A DNA stretch of 64,000 nt, from assembly GCF_003259225.1 (NCBI RefSeq), contig NZ_QHJF01000025.1:42410-106409 (forward strand). Reading direction: 5' to 3'. How positions within the stretch are numbered: the stretch's first letter is position 1; each line of letters begins with the position of its first letter. The translations under genes and the position numbers were made by a program. The DNA comes from Marinomonas arctica. Lineage in GTDB: Bacteria; Pseudomonadota; Gammaproteobacteria; Pseudomonadales; Marinomonadaceae. Positions 1-9,585 of this stretch are shown in pieces. Below the pieces are notes generated by a model that ran no database searches, was not told where the DNA came from, and saw nothing but the letters and a program-made list of their open reading frames with translations.

Positions 1-2607
1 GCGGTTAATGCTTTTGCTGCTACCTCTGGTCTGTTTTTGGGCGGCAGCGGGCAACTGCTGAGTGGTAAGCAAACGGTAGGTTTTGAAGGCGAATACTCGA
101 CGGAACAGGCGTTAGAGCTATTGCTAGTAGGAACAGGGTTATCTTATCAAAGAGGGGATGGAAACAGCGTAGTGTTAGTTGATGAAAACTCAGTAACACA
201 GACGGAAGACGGCGTTAATTTGTCGCCTTTGATGGTGAGAGAAATGAAAAGCCAGAAAGAGGTGGGTGTTCAGACTATCGGCTCGGAAGAGATTGAAGCC
301 ATGCCAACCGAAGGGGGAAATTTAACCGACTTGCTTCGTACCAACACAGCCGTTAACTTCAGCCGTTCTAGTAGTAGTTCGACAAATAGTGGCAGTATGC
401 GTCCTGATGAAGTGTCTATTTATGGACAGGATTATTATCAAAACGCCTTCATGATCGATGGTATCGATACATCTAATGATTTTGATCCAGGTTCAAGCAG
501 TGCAGGTGATAGTTATACTAACCCAATTTCAAATGCTAATCTGTCAACGCTTTCTGGAAGCTCGCCACAGAGTTATTACATGGATGTGGATGCTCTAGAA
601 CAGGTCAAGGTTTACAGCAGTAATATCCCTGTGGAATACGGCGGTTTTATGGGGGGCGTGATTGACGCTAGATTGAAGCGTTATGATGGCGAAGATTCCG
701 TTTTTATCAAATATGGATTGTCTAAAGACGCATGGGAGAAATTTCACTTTGACGAGAGAAAAGCCGAAGAATTTTATGGTGCTGACAGTATCGATGGTGC
801 TTATACGCCGGAATATAAAAAACAAAATTACTCGGTAACCGTTTTAAAGGGTCTTTCCGACAAAGTCGGTTCTACCTTGACGGTGTCTAGAAAAACCTCT
901 GAGTTCAGGCAGCAATATGAAAATCGTTCCGATGAAGTCAGGTCAATATATTATGATGACACCATTGATAACCTGATGGGGCGAATTGATGCAAAAGTGA
1001 ATGATAGACTCGATTTAGGTTTTTCGTTTCGCTATTCAGACCGTTTTCATGATGGCTTAACATCAACGGATTATAATGATACTTTTGTTAAGTCGCATAC
1101 CGCTTACGGAGTAGGGAATAACTTCGACTATCGCTTTGACAATAGTGTGTTAACCATTGATACCGCATTCGATCGCTCCTTCGACGAGCTTGATTCTCAG
1201 TCTAATGTATATTCGTTTCATCCTTCTGCGAATTATTATAATGGTCTTCCGTATTCTGGCGGTTACGGTGATATTTTGCAGCAACAAGATACCTTCAGTA
1301 TTAATACAAAGTGGGTGCGTGATGCGATTGCTCTTGGTCAGACGCAACACACGTTCACCCTTGGCGCTGATTTAGCATTCAAAAAAGCGTTTTATCAAGC
1401 TTATGGTAGTGAGTATTACCAGTATGCCTGTCTATCCGGAAGTACTGGCTCTGGGTGTAAGGATTCAAACAGGGACGGTGTTCATGATGAAAATGATGAA
1501 TACCTTACAAGGTACGGAGTTTTGGAAGGCAATAAAATAACCAAGCATTATCAAAGTTATGGGGTTTATCTTGAGGATCGAATTGATATTCATGACTGGA
1601 CATTGACGGCTGGTGTTCGGGCCGATCATGAAACTCTGCTTGATAATGTCAATATTGCTCCGCGAGCCAACTTGCAATGGGATGTTTTTGGTGATGATAG
1701 TACACGATTAACCACAGGTGCTAGCCGTTATTATGGGCGTAGTTTCTTAAAATATGCCCTAAGAAATGAAATGAAAACCTGGTATACAACGACTCGATAT
1801 AATAGAGATGGCAGTATTAGCAGCAGTCCTGACACAAATTCTAGTGATTATGCTAATTTTTCAGATTACGATTTGAAAACGCCTTATTCTGATGAAATCA
1901 TGTTCCGTATAGACCAAGTTATGGGGCCTGTGGACGCGTCTTTAACCTTAGTTAATCGTGAAAGCAGGGATAGCGTAAAGCTCGCGGGATCAAGAGGGTC
2001 TTATTATTATACTAACGAAGGACGTAGTTCTAATAACAGTGTTGAGCTCGCTTTCCAGCAACGTACTCCTCTTGAGGTATTTAATACTTTTACTAAAGCA
2101 AGCTTCTCTCTTGGTTGGAAAGAAAGTAAGTCCAATGTTCAAAGTGACGAGGGCTATGAAGAGAATCTAGAAGACGAGGAACGTGTCTACTACAACGGAG
2201 AGGAGATCGACTTTGCAGACTTGCCTTCTTGGGATTACAACATACCATTTACGGTTAAGTTGAGTACCACAACCAATATTCCTGCTTGGCACCTTCAGTG
2301 GAGTAACTTTGTTAATGTAAAAAGCGGTGGTGTTGTGGCTCAGTCAGATAGCTCAAGCAGCTACACCGATGCCGACGGTAAAGAGTTGACAGTATACAAA
2401 GATAAGGACTTTGATGATCTGGTGACGTTAGATACGAAAATTCGTTTTTCTCCACCATTATTTGCGAGTAGTGAAGGTTACATAGAAGCAAAAATTACCA
2501 ACTTATTCGATGATGTTGTATCGACAACAACTTCCACGTCTTCTACAGCAACTCAGTCTTTTACCTCCGGTAGAAAAATCTCTATGGAAGTCGGCATGCG
2601 TTTCTAA
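1..2607 (+). CDS. TonB-dependent outer-membrane receptor with N-terminal STN domain (5' end outside window)
   Basis: The frame is open from base 1, so the start and signal peptide lie upstream; 868 codons are visible. The first ~60 residues resemble a secretin/TonB N-terminal (STN) domain (AVNAFAATSGL, then EQALELLLVGTGL), which in FecA-type receptors signals to an inner-membrane anti-sigma factor. A plug domain follows (IEAMPTEGGNLTDLLR, then FMIDGIDTSNDF), then a long beta barrel rich in Tyr, Ser and Asp, ending in a C-terminal Phe (EVGMRF) as expected for Bam-dependent insertion. It should take up a large or scarce ligand using TonB energy. The M16 protease 86 bp downstream suggests a protein or peptide substrate, possibly for iron; that is inference. 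A hairpin lies right after the stop codon. Confidence 0.9.
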   Translation, partial: AVNAFAATSGLFLGGSGQLLSGKQTVGFEGEYSTEQALELLLVGTGLSYQRGDGNSVVLVDENSVTQTEDGVNLSPLMVREMKSQKEVGVQTIGSEEIEAMPTEGGNLTDLLRTNTAVNFSRSSSSSTNSGSMRPDEVSIYGQDYYQNAFMIDGIDTSNDFDPGSSSAGDSYTNPISNANLSTLSGSSPQSYYMDVDALEQVKVYSSNIPVEYGGFMGGVIDARLKRYDGEDSVFIKYGLSKDAWEKFHFDERKAEEFYGADSIDGAYTPEYKKQNYSVTVLKGLSDKVGSTLTVSRKTSEFRQQYENRSDEVRSIYYDDTIDNLMGRIDAKVNDRLDLGFSFRYSDRFHDGLTSTDYNDTFVKSHTAYGVGNNFDYRFDNSVLTIDTAFDRSFDELDSQSNVYSFHPSANYYNGLPYSGGYGDILQQQDTFSINTKWVRDAIALGQTQHTFTLGADLAFKKAFYQAYGSEYYQYACLSGSTGSGCKDSNRDGVHDENDEYLTRYGVLEGNKITKHYQSYGVYLEDRIDIHDWTLTAGVRADHETLLDNVNIAPRANLQWDVFGDDSTRLTTGASRYYGRSFLKYALRNEMKTWYTTTRYNRDGSISSSPDTNSSDYANFSDYDLKTPYSDEIMFRIDQVMGPVDASLTLVNRESRDSVKLAGSRGSYYYTNEGRSSNNSVELAFQQRTPLEVFNTFTKASFSLGWKESKSNVQSDEGYEENLEDEERVYYNGEEIDFADLPSWDYNIPFTVKLSTTTNIPAWHLQWSNFVNVKSGGVVAQSDSSSSYTDADGKELTVYKDKDFDDLVTLDTKIRFSPPLFASSEGYIEAKITNLFDDVVSTTTSTSSTATQSFTSGRKISMEVGMRF

Positions 2608-2640
2608 GCCGATGTTTCTCTTATCTCCTGTCCTGTTGAT

Positions 2641-2668
2641 AAACAAATGCTCTATTGAGCATTTGTTT
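2641..2668 (+). terminator. Hairpin between receptor and M16 protease genes
   Basis: A perfect 12-bp inverted repeat (AAACAAATGCTC / GAGCATTTGTTT) with a TATT loop lies 33 bp after the receptor stop. The right arm is T-rich but no clean U tract follows, so it may only partly terminate and reduce protease expression relative to the receptor. Confidence 0.55.
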
Positions 2669-2692
2669 ACTTCTTTATATGAAATGATTTCT

Positions 2693-5539
2693 ATGAGCGG
2701 TTTTATGCTTTTTTTTCAGAATATTTTACGTGTGGTTGGATTAACGTGTGCGGTGATGTTTACGCTTCAGGCGTTTGCGAATGACGATGAAGGATTACCT
2801 TGGGATAAGCGTGTTGTTCACGGCACATTAGACAATGGTTTTCAGTATTATTTATTTGATTCAAGACAGGAAAAAGACGCGCCAGAAGGTCTGACTTTGG
2901 CGAATTTAGTGGTACTTTCTGGTGCGATCGATGAAAAAGAAAATCAGCTCGGTGTGGCGCATATGGTGGAGCATATGGTGTTCCATGAAAGCGCTGGATT
3001 ACCGAATGGTACTCGGCAAGCCTTGTTAGATATGGGGTTTAAGCAAGGGCGTGATTTTAATGCCATGACCAACAGTGAAAATACGCGTTATATGGTGAAT
3101 TTGCGTAACACCACACCAGAGCGGCTCCACAGGGTGTTGGACGTGTATCAGCAAATGGCTTTCCACGCCGATATTAGAGCGACGTCGTTAGACAAAGAGC
3201 GCTTGATTATTCAAGAAGAGTGGCGTGGGAAATTGAGTCACCGAGCACGGGTCAATGATGAGAAAAAAGCCTTGTTACGGGTTGGTTCATTGTATCCAGA
3301 GCGCCCTGTTATTGGCACGCAGGACACGATTAAACACACCCCCGCAGAGCAACTGCGCGCTTTTTATCGAGACTGGTACGCGCCAAATAATATGGCGTTA
3401 GTCATTTATGCCCCCGTTGATAGTCATGCTTTAGAGGCACAAATTAAAAACGTTTTTAGTGCTGAGCCTAGGCGGACGCTGCCGAAACGACACCCAAAAG
3501 ACCCTATATTAGATGATCTTCTTAAAATGGGTCAGTTGCGCGACGCTGGCAGCAAAACCAATCAGGTTGCTTTTTTATACCGATTTGGAAGTGAGTCTTT
3601 TGATACGGACGAGGGGCGACGTGACGGATTGATTGATTATATGACGCGTAATTTGCTCACTGAGCAAATACGGCGCCAAAGAGATGTCTTACCGGAGCAT
3701 GTTCGTGCTCTATCCAGTACCAAAGGAACCGTGTCGCCCAATGTGGCCATTCTGGGTTTTTCGGTCAATGTTGACGATGGCTTTCATTTATTGGGCTTAG
3801 CGTCATTGATGAAAGAAGTTGAACGTATAAAAACACACGGTTTTTTACCTCAGGACTTTGATAAGGTTTATAAAAAAGTCGTTGATACCGCAGAAGCGAA
3901 TAAAGACGCGGCCAAAAGTCGCGGCACTATTTGGGCTGTCAAAATGGTGGATGCGGTGACGTCAGGCAAAAAACTACAGGACCCAGTGCTAAGCAATGAT
4001 CGAGTTTTGCGCTTGGTGAGAAGTATTTCACTGGACGATGTCAATGCGCGTTTGCGTCAGTGGTTATCAGCTCCGGATCGTATTCTGTATACGCAAGCCG
4101 TCGGTGGAAAACGTGTTGATATAGGCTCTGTGGAATCGGTTGAGGCGATGTTTGACACCATCAATAAAAAAGATCTTGCGCCGTTGGAAGAAGAAAAAGT
4201 GGTGGCCGAAAAAATGCTGCCTGTTGTCACTCAATCCGGCTCATTGTCTTTGATCTCAAGAGAAACGGAATTAGGGATTTCCAATTGGTCTTTATCCAAT
4301 GGTGATCAACTTACTTTGTTAGACCCAAGTGTATTGGCGGGGCGTTATCAAATTGAAGCGTCAGAGGAGGACAGTAAAAGTTATTTTACAGCGTTGTCAG
4401 CCGCTGGCTATAACGTCACGCAAGGTTCGACATGGGCAGAGCAAATTGCGGTGCAACTGTCGGATGCAACGGGGATCTATGGTTGGAGCGACGAAGAGTA
4501 TGCGCAGTGGCGTCGTCGTCACCAAGCGTTTCTGTCGACGAAGCAAAAAGCACAAAGTTTGACGTACCGGGGTACCACAGACGACGAAGCTTTTGACAAA
4601 CTATTGGCGGTTTATCGTGTCAATCAAGTTACGCCAAAAATTGATACGACGGTCTATGAGAGTGTGATGGCCAGTCTGAAAAGAAGCCTGAATATTGAGG
4701 TTGTTCGTCCCCTTGAAGTGTTTACTAAGCGTATGGCACAAGCCCGGTTTGGGCAAAAAGAGGTGTCACCCAGTCTTACGGATTTAACGTCGTTATCGTT
4801 AGAGACGTTAGAGCAGACACGAAAGAAGCAAGTCGCTTTGCCCGTACATTATTTTATTGTGTCCCGTATGCCCGAAGCGGATATGACAGAACTGGCAGCA
4901 AGGTATCTTGCGACGATTCCTCGTGATATATCCGCTTATCGTGCTTCTGACTACGAAACGCTACCGGTGTTGCAGTTGTCTGGCGAGTCAGTCGTTGACA
5001 TGGCGTTGAATACTGAGCCAAAGGCGGAATATCGCATGTATGCCTACCAGTCTATGCCTTGGTCACCGATTGCTGCCCTGCAATTGACCTATTTGGGTGA
5101 GCGTTTAGAGGCAGAATTAAAACAGCGGCTGCGCAGTGAAGCTCAAGGGATTTACAGTGTCAGAGTCGGCTTGGAACTGAACAAAGACTCCCACCGTGCG
5201 GAGTTGAGCATTCAATATTCCAGTGCGCCAGAGCGATTAAACGATTTGGCGGCAATGACCAACAAAGCGTTATCTGAATTACCTGAGATGGTTACCGCAG
5301 CGTGGGTAGATGAGATACAAGACGCGTTTGTAGATGTTGAGCAAAACCGCTTAGAAAAAGATTTCGATGGCACCTTGGCACATCGACTGGAGTTGAGTGA
5401 AACCTTATACGGTGATGCGCGCTATCTTGACGAAATGGATCAATTGACCTCTGGTTTAACATTAGAAAACCTAAAAAAACTGGTTGATACTTTAACATTC
5501 AGCGACAGGGTGACGGGTTTTTATCGTCCTTTGGATTAG
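2693..5539 (+). CDS. Periplasmic M16-family zinc metalloprotease (PqqL/FusC-like)
   Basis: This is a predicted 948-residue protein, about the size of E. coli PqqL and Pectobacterium FusC. A hydrophobic signal segment (ILRVVGLTCAVMFTLQAFA-ND) points to the periplasm. The inverted zinc motif HxxEH is present as H90-M-V-E93-H94, and the third metal ligand is expected in the ERLIIQEEW segment near residue 175. The rest of the protein fits the second, inactive M16 half of two-domain enzymes. FusC and PqqL cleave proteins brought in by a partner TonB receptor, and the receptor gene here lies directly upstream, so a similar job is likely. The start is uncertain: ATG 2693 is used here, ATG 2705 has a GAGCGG ribosome site four bases ahead, and ATG 2684 is also possible. 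Confidence 0.87.
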   Translation: MSGFMLFFQNILRVVGLTCAVMFTLQAFANDDEGLPWDKRVVHGTLDNGFQYYLFDSRQEKDAPEGLTLANLVVLSGAIDEKENQLGVAHMVEHMVFHESAGLPNGTRQALLDMGFKQGRDFNAMTNSENTRYMVNLRNTTPERLHRVLDVYQQMAFHADIRATSLDKERLIIQEEWRGKLSHRARVNDEKKALLRVGSLYPERPVIGTQDTIKHTPAEQLRAFYRDWYAPNNMALVIYAPVDSHALEAQIKNVFSAEPRRTLPKRHPKDPILDDLLKMGQLRDAGSKTNQVAFLYRFGSESFDTDEGRRDGLIDYMTRNLLTEQIRRQRDVLPEHVRALSSTKGTVSPNVAILGFSVNVDDGFHLLGLASLMKEVERIKTHGFLPQDFDKVYKKVVDTAEANKDAAKSRGTIWAVKMVDAVTSGKKLQDPVLSNDRVLRLVRSISLDDVNARLRQWLSAPDRILYTQAVGGKRVDIGSVESVEAMFDTINKKDLAPLEEEKVVAEKMLPVVTQSGSLSLISRETELGISNWSLSNGDQLTLLDPSVLAGRYQIEASEEDSKSYFTALSAAGYNVTQGSTWAEQIAVQLSDATGIYGWSDEEYAQWRRRHQAFLSTKQKAQSLTYRGTTDDEAFDKLLAVYRVNQVTPKIDTTVYESVMASLKRSLNIEVVRPLEVFTKRMAQARFGQKEVSPSLTDLTSLSLETLEQTRKKQVALPVHYFIVSRMPEADMTELAARYLATIPRDISAYRASDYETLPVLQLSGESVVDMALNTEPKAEYRMYAYQSMPWSPIAALQLTYLGERLEAELKQRLRSEAQGIYSVRVGLELNKDSHRAELSIQYSSAPERLNDLAAMTNKALSELPEMVTAAWVDEIQDAFVDVEQNRLEKDFDGTLAHRLELSETLYGDARYLDEMDQLTSGLTLENLKKLVDTLTFSDRVTGFYRPLD

Positions 5540-5567
5540 GTATTTCGATAACGAACCTACAAAACGT

Positions 5568-5603
5568 AAATGCCCAACAATGATATTGTTGGGCATTTTT
5601 TTT
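5568..5603 (+). terminator. Rho-independent terminator after M16 protease
   Basis: A 14-bp stem (AAATGCCCAACAAT / ATTGTTGGGCATTT) with a three-base loop runs into a T tract, 28 bp past the protease stop. Confidence 0.9.
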
Positions 5604-5659
5604 GCGTGTGCACTACAGATTAACTTGGCGCAGACTCAAGCTCGACTTATGGTGATGCC

Positions 5660-5821
5660 ATGAATATGATGAATCGACCTGTTTATCGTTTGGCCTTTGT
5701 AAAAAAAGGAAAGTGGATGTCTCGTACAGTAAAATATTGCGTTGATCACGGCATTGATTCATATCCTGATAGACGAGAGTTTAACGGCGCGTTTACGTGC
5801 GACAAGGGGATACTGTTTTGA
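5660..5821 (+). CDS. Possible small ORF coupled to zapE, unknown function
   Basis: A 53-codon frame starts at ATG 5660, four bases after GGTGA, and ends in a TGA that shares its A with the zapE ATG (TGATG). The product would be basic and soluble (starts MNMMNRPVYRLAFVKKGKWM, ends TCDKGILF) with two Cys residues. I do not recognise it. The ribosome site and the stop/start overlap suggest translational coupling to zapE, but a frame of this length can arise by chance, and the overlap could be incidental because zapE has its own AAGGGGA site. Confidence 0.35.
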   Translation: MNMMNRPVYRLAFVKKGKWMSRTVKYCVDHGIDSYPDRREFNGAFTCDKGILF

Positions 5822-6948
5822 TGTCGCCTTTGTCGTCTTATCAACACAAGCTCGATCAACAGCATGTGTTGTTTGATCTTCATCAGCAGCCCGCGCTATA
5901 TGAATTAGAACGTGTTTATCAGTTACTAGTGTCGAATCCATCAAGCGCAGACGGGGTTGAGTCAATCCAAGGGGTTTATCTCTGGGGCGATGTGGGGCGT
6001 GGTAAGACGTTTCTGATGGATTTATTTTATGATTGCTTGCCAGACGATGTGGGGTTGAGGCTGCACTTTCATCATTTTATGGCACGTTTGCATCGAGAAT
6101 TGAATCTTGTCTTTGGTCAAAAAAATCCGTTAAAAGGCATTGCCAAGCGGTTAGCGTCAGAGTGTCGAGTGCTGTGTTTTGATGAATTTTTTGTCTCAGA
6201 TATTGGCGATGCTATGCTGCTAGGCGGATTAATCGAAGCCTTGTTTGACGAAGGGGTTGTGCTGGTGGCAACGTCGAATATTGCCGTGGAAAACCTTTTT
6301 CAAAATCAGTTACAAAAAGAACGCTTCGCGCCGGCCATTACCTTGTTACAGCAAAATGTGAAGAGTCTTCATCTTGGTGGCGAAGAAGACCATCGATTAC
6401 GTCATACTGGTTGTTCGCCGATCTTTTTCGTCAAACATGAGCAAGAGATGGCCGTTTTGTTTAGGCAGTTAGCAAAAGGCACTGTTAATCAGCAACCGCT
6501 GCTCATCTGTCGTCGTGCGATTGCTGTGATTGAGTCAGCAGAGAATATCGCCTGGTTTGATTTTCACGAACTGTGCAATAGCCCAAGATCGTCGTTGGAC
6601 TACATTGAATTAGCGAAAAGCTATCCATTTATCATGCTGACGGCGATTCCCGAATTAAGTAGTGAACCTTTTGAGCATATCAAAGCACGGGGCACCGAAG
6701 ATGGGGCCGTTGGCTCAGGAAAAACAGGTGATCGCGCGGTGTCTTTGGGGATCAATGACGACGCTGTACGACGTTTTATCAGTTTGGTGGACGAGTGCTA
6801 CGATCATCAAGTGGTGCTTTTGTTGAATGCCGATGTGCCACTTGAAAATTTGTATTTAAACGGTTCTTTATTATTTGAGTTTCGTCGGACTTACAGTCGT
6901 TTAATTGAAATGAAGTCTCTTTATTATCAACAACTACGTGTTAAATAG
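5821..6948 (+). CDS. zapE: Cell division protein ZapE / AFG1-like ATPase
   Basis: This 375-residue P-loop ATPase belongs to the AFG1/ZapE family. Walker A is GDVGRGKT at about residues 56-63, and Walker B is LCFDEFFV with the Asp-Glu pair near 121-122. The segment between (LHFHHFMARLHREL) and the later VATSNI sensor-like segment are family hallmarks. ZapE is reported to act on the FtsZ ring in E. coli under stress or low oxygen; mitochondrial Afg1 acts in protein quality control. The start at ATG 5821 is preferred over GTG 5797 because AAGGGGA lies nine bases upstream. The region near residues 285-305 (HIKARGTEDGAVGSGKTGD) looks like a lineage-specific insertion. No adjacent rplM or sspA genes are seen here. 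Confidence 0.92.
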   Translation: MSPLSSYQHKLDQQHVLFDLHQQPALYELERVYQLLVSNPSSADGVESIQGVYLWGDVGRGKTFLMDLFYDCLPDDVGLRLHFHHFMARLHRELNLVFGQKNPLKGIAKRLASECRVLCFDEFFVSDIGDAMLLGGLIEALFDEGVVLVATSNIAVENLFQNQLQKERFAPAITLLQQNVKSLHLGGEEDHRLRHTGCSPIFFVKHEQEMAVLFRQLAKGTVNQQPLLICRRAIAVIESAENIAWFDFHELCNSPRSSLDYIELAKSYPFIMLTAIPELSSEPFEHIKARGTEDGAVGSGKTGDRAVSLGINDDAVRRFISLVDECYDHQVVLLLNADVPLENLYLNGSLLFEFRRTYSRLIEMKSLYYQQLRVK

Positions 6949-7078
6949 TTGATTTTGTTCCGACTATTTTTAGTAACTTGTTTGTTAAGGCTTGATAAAA
7001 AGCCATTGCGCGACCACTATGTTTGTATGAGAGTTTATGTATATTAAAGACAACAACCCAGAAGTAAGGAGGGCGATC

Positions 7079-8452
7079 ATGCAGTATGAAGATCGCGTTG
7101 ATGCGTTAGTCGCACCAAAGGGTGCGTTAGAGATGTTATCTCAAAATGAAATCACTCGTCTGTCGGAAGAGTCAGGCCCACTTCATGATTTATTCCATCG
7201 TTGTGCTTTGGCAATTTTGAACTGTGGCAGCGATTCCGATGATCCGCAAGCGGCCATGGAAGAGTTTAAAGACTTTGAAATTCGCATAGTACAGCAAGAA
7301 CGTGGCGTGAAGTTGCAGCTTAAGAATGCGCCAAGCAGTGCGTTTGTCGATGGCAAGATGATCAGCAGTGTACGTGAAATGCTGTTTAGCGTATTACGTG
7401 ACATTATTTTTACTCAGCATGAATACTTGCTTGCCCGTGGTTTAGAGAATGCCAGCTCAGAGAAATTGACCAATGTCGTCTTTGAACTGTTGCGCAATGC
7501 GAATGTCTTCCGCCGAATTCAGAACCCCGACATGATCGTGTGCTGGGGCGGCCACTCTATTGCGCGTCACGAATACGATTATACCAAGCGTGTAGGTCAC
7601 GAATTAGGCTTGCGTGAACTCAATATTTGTACGGGTTGTGGACCGGGTGCCATGAAGGGGCCAATGAAAGGCGCGGCCATTGCTCACGCTAAGCAGCGTA
7701 TTAAAAATGGGGTGTATTTGGGCTTAACAGAGCCTGGCATTATTGCGGCAGAGTCACCGAACCCGATTGTCAATCAGCTGGTCATTATGCCAGATATTGA
7801 GAAGCGGCTTGAGGCTTTTGTTCGTGCTGGCCATGGTATTGTGGTGTTTCCAGGCGGTGCGGGTACGGCCGAAGAAATTCTGTATATTTTAGGCATTCTG
7901 CTGCACCCTAAAAATGCCGATGTTCCTTTTCCTTTAGTGTTTACCGGTCCAAAAGAAAGTGCGGATTACTTTGAACAAATTCACGCTTTTATTGGTGATG
8001 TATTGGGCGCAGAAGCACAAAATAAATACCGCATTATCATTGAAGATGAAGTGGAAGTGGCGCGCACTATTAAGCAAGGAATGGAAGATGTGCGTCAGTA
8101 TCGTAAAGCCCATCAAGACGCGTTTTACTACAACTGGAAATTGCATATTCCAGAGGAGTTTCAACACCCATTTGAGCCAACTCATGACAATGTGCGTGGT
8201 TTAAACCTGCACTTCAATCAAGAAACGCATTTGTTGGCGGCGGATTTGCGTCGTGCCTTCTCATCCATCGTCGCAGGTAACGTAAAAGCCCAAGGCGTGG
8301 CGTATATCAAAGAGTTTGGGCCATTTGAGATTCATGGCGATAAAGCCTTGTTGGCTAAACTGGATGCCTTGTTACAAGCCTTTGTTCGTCAGCAACGGAT
8401 GAAGCTGCCCGGCAGTGCGTATGTGCCCTGTTATAAAGTGGTGACAGATTGA
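7079..8452 (+). CDS. ppnN: Pyrimidine/purine nucleotide 5'-monophosphate nucleosidase PpnN (LOG family)
   Basis: At 457 residues this closely matches E. coli PpnN (YgdH, 454 residues) along its length. PpnN hydrolyses nucleoside monophosphates to ribose-5-phosphate plus base and is activated by (p)ppGpp. The central LOG domain shows CWGGHS, GCGPGAMKGPMKGA and FPGGAGTAEE, the nucleotide-binding and catalytic segments; the N- and C-terminal PpnN-specific regions are present, the latter ending RMKLPGSAYVPCY. A perfect AAGGAGGG ribosome site at 7066-7073 sits five bases before ATG 7079, which decides the start over the in-frame ATG at 7037. It stands alone, ending in a strong terminator. Confidence 0.95.
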   Translation: MQYEDRVDALVAPKGALEMLSQNEITRLSEESGPLHDLFHRCALAILNCGSDSDDPQAAMEEFKDFEIRIVQQERGVKLQLKNAPSSAFVDGKMISSVREMLFSVLRDIIFTQHEYLLARGLENASSEKLTNVVFELLRNANVFRRIQNPDMIVCWGGHSIARHEYDYTKRVGHELGLRELNICTGCGPGAMKGPMKGAAIAHAKQRIKNGVYLGLTEPGIIAAESPNPIVNQLVIMPDIEKRLEAFVRAGHGIVVFPGGAGTAEEILYILGILLHPKNADVPFPLVFTGPKESADYFEQIHAFIGDVLGAEAQNKYRIIIEDEVEVARTIKQGMEDVRQYRKAHQDAFYYNWKLHIPEEFQHPFEPTHDNVRGLNLHFNQETHLLAADLRRAFSSIVAGNVKAQGVAYIKEFGPFEIHGDKALLAKLDALLQAFVRQQRMKLPGSAYVPCYKVVTD

Positions 8453-8488
8453 TATGAATTGGGTATTAGTGGTTTAACTGATATTGGT

Positions 8489-8515
8489 AAAAGGGCCTTG
8501 ATTGGCCCTTTTTTT
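8489..8515 (+). terminator. Rho-independent terminator after ppnN
   Basis: AAAAGGGCC / GGCCCTTTT stem with a six-base loop, followed by a T run. The A-rich left arm lets it also serve the converging glutaminase gene. Confidence 0.9.
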
Positions 8516-8538
8516 AAGTCTAAAAATATATGGCTATA

Positions 8539-9450
8539 TTACCCAAAAACCGACCAACCAATACTTTCGGACAAGGCTTCGAGGGCGGCCATGCCAGCAA
8601 GCGAATTGCCAGATTTATTCAGTTCAGGCGACCAAACGCAAACGGAGAAGCGATTAGGGACAATAGCAATGATACCGCCACCCACACCGCTTTTACCGGG
8701 TAGGCCGACACGATAAGCAAAGTTTCCTGCTTCGTCATATAGTCCACTCGTGGCAAGTAATCCATTTACCTGCGTGGTCTCTCTAGGGCTAAGCATTTGC
8801 TCACCAGAATGCCGACAGTAGCCTTTATTTGCTAAGAAACTAAAGGCTTTCGCCAGGTCGACACAATTCATGCGCATGGCACAATTATCAAAGTAGCTGT
8901 GTAACACGGCCTCGACATCATTATGAAAGTTGCCGAATGCCTTCATAAGATACGCCATTGAGGCGTTACGGGCGCGAAATTCGTACTCTGAATCGGATAC
9001 TATTTTATCTGAGCGTAATTCTGGGTTATCGGCTAGGCGACGTATAAATTCTCGCATCGCATAATGGGGAGAGGCAAAACGTGACTGATTCATGTCACAG
9101 ATGACAAGTGCCCCTGCGTTAATGAAGGGGTTACGGGGCACGCCTGCTTCGTATTCTAATTGCACCAAGGAATTAAAAGGGTTGCCCGATGGCTCACGAC
9201 CAACGCGCTTCCACATGTCTTCACCATAATGTTTGATGGCAAGGGTCAAGCTAAAGACTTTAGAGATACTCTGGATAGAAAAGTCAGTATAGGCTTGGCC
9301 TGCATGGTAAAGCTCACCATTATTGCTGTAGATGGCGATACCAAATTGATTGGGATCGACATTGGCTAACGCGGGAATGTAGTTTGCGACCTTGCCTAAA
9401 CCGATTAATGGTTTTACTTTTTGTTCTATTGAATGCAGTAAATCTTCCAC
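8539..9450 (-). CDS. glsB: Glutaminase (serine-dependent beta-lactamase fold)
   Basis: A 303-residue cytosolic glutaminase close in length to E. coli GlsB (308). It converts glutamine to glutamate and ammonia. The SxxK catalytic motif is visible as S-I-S-K after FSIQS (near residue 63). Other family segments are [10 protein letters not shown], the NxSxA-like ARNASMAYL, and the C-terminal [11 protein letters not shown] loop that shapes the substrate pocket. The start is GTG at 9450, preceded by GAGAG on the minus strand. It is monocistronic and converges on ppnN, with the shared terminator at 8489-8515. Confidence 0.95.
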   Translation of the reverse strand: MEDLLHSIEQKVKPLIGLGKVANYIPALANVDPNQFGIAIYSNNGELYHAGQAYTDFSIQSISKVFSLTLAIKHYGEDMWKRVGREPSGNPFNSLVQLEYEAGVPRNPFINAGALVICDMNQSRFASPHYAMREFIRRLADNPELRSDKIVSDSEYEFRARNASMAYLMKAFGNFHNDVEAVLHSYFDNCAMRMNCVDLAKAFSFLANKGYCRHSGEQMLSPRETTQVNGLLATSGLYDEAGNFAYRVGLPGKSGVGGGIIAIVPNRFSVCVWSPELNKSGNSLAGMAALEALSESIGWSVFG

Positions 9451-9540
9451 ATCACTCTCATTAAACAGGGTTAAAGGGGGCGCCTAGTATAGAGAAAGTC
9501 GTTAGGAAACCCCAGTGGAATTTGGTTTGCTGCCGATCAT

Positions 9541-9565
9541 AAAAAAGCCCCCAAAAGAGGGGGCT
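9541..9565 (-). terminator. Terminator of the beta-propeller lipoprotein gene
   Basis: On the minus strand, AGCCCCC / GGGGGCT flank a six-base loop and are followed by TTTTTT. It lies 20 bp past the stop of the gene at 9586-11265. Confidence 0.88.
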
Positions 9566-9585
9566 GGCAGTGTCGTAATAAACGG

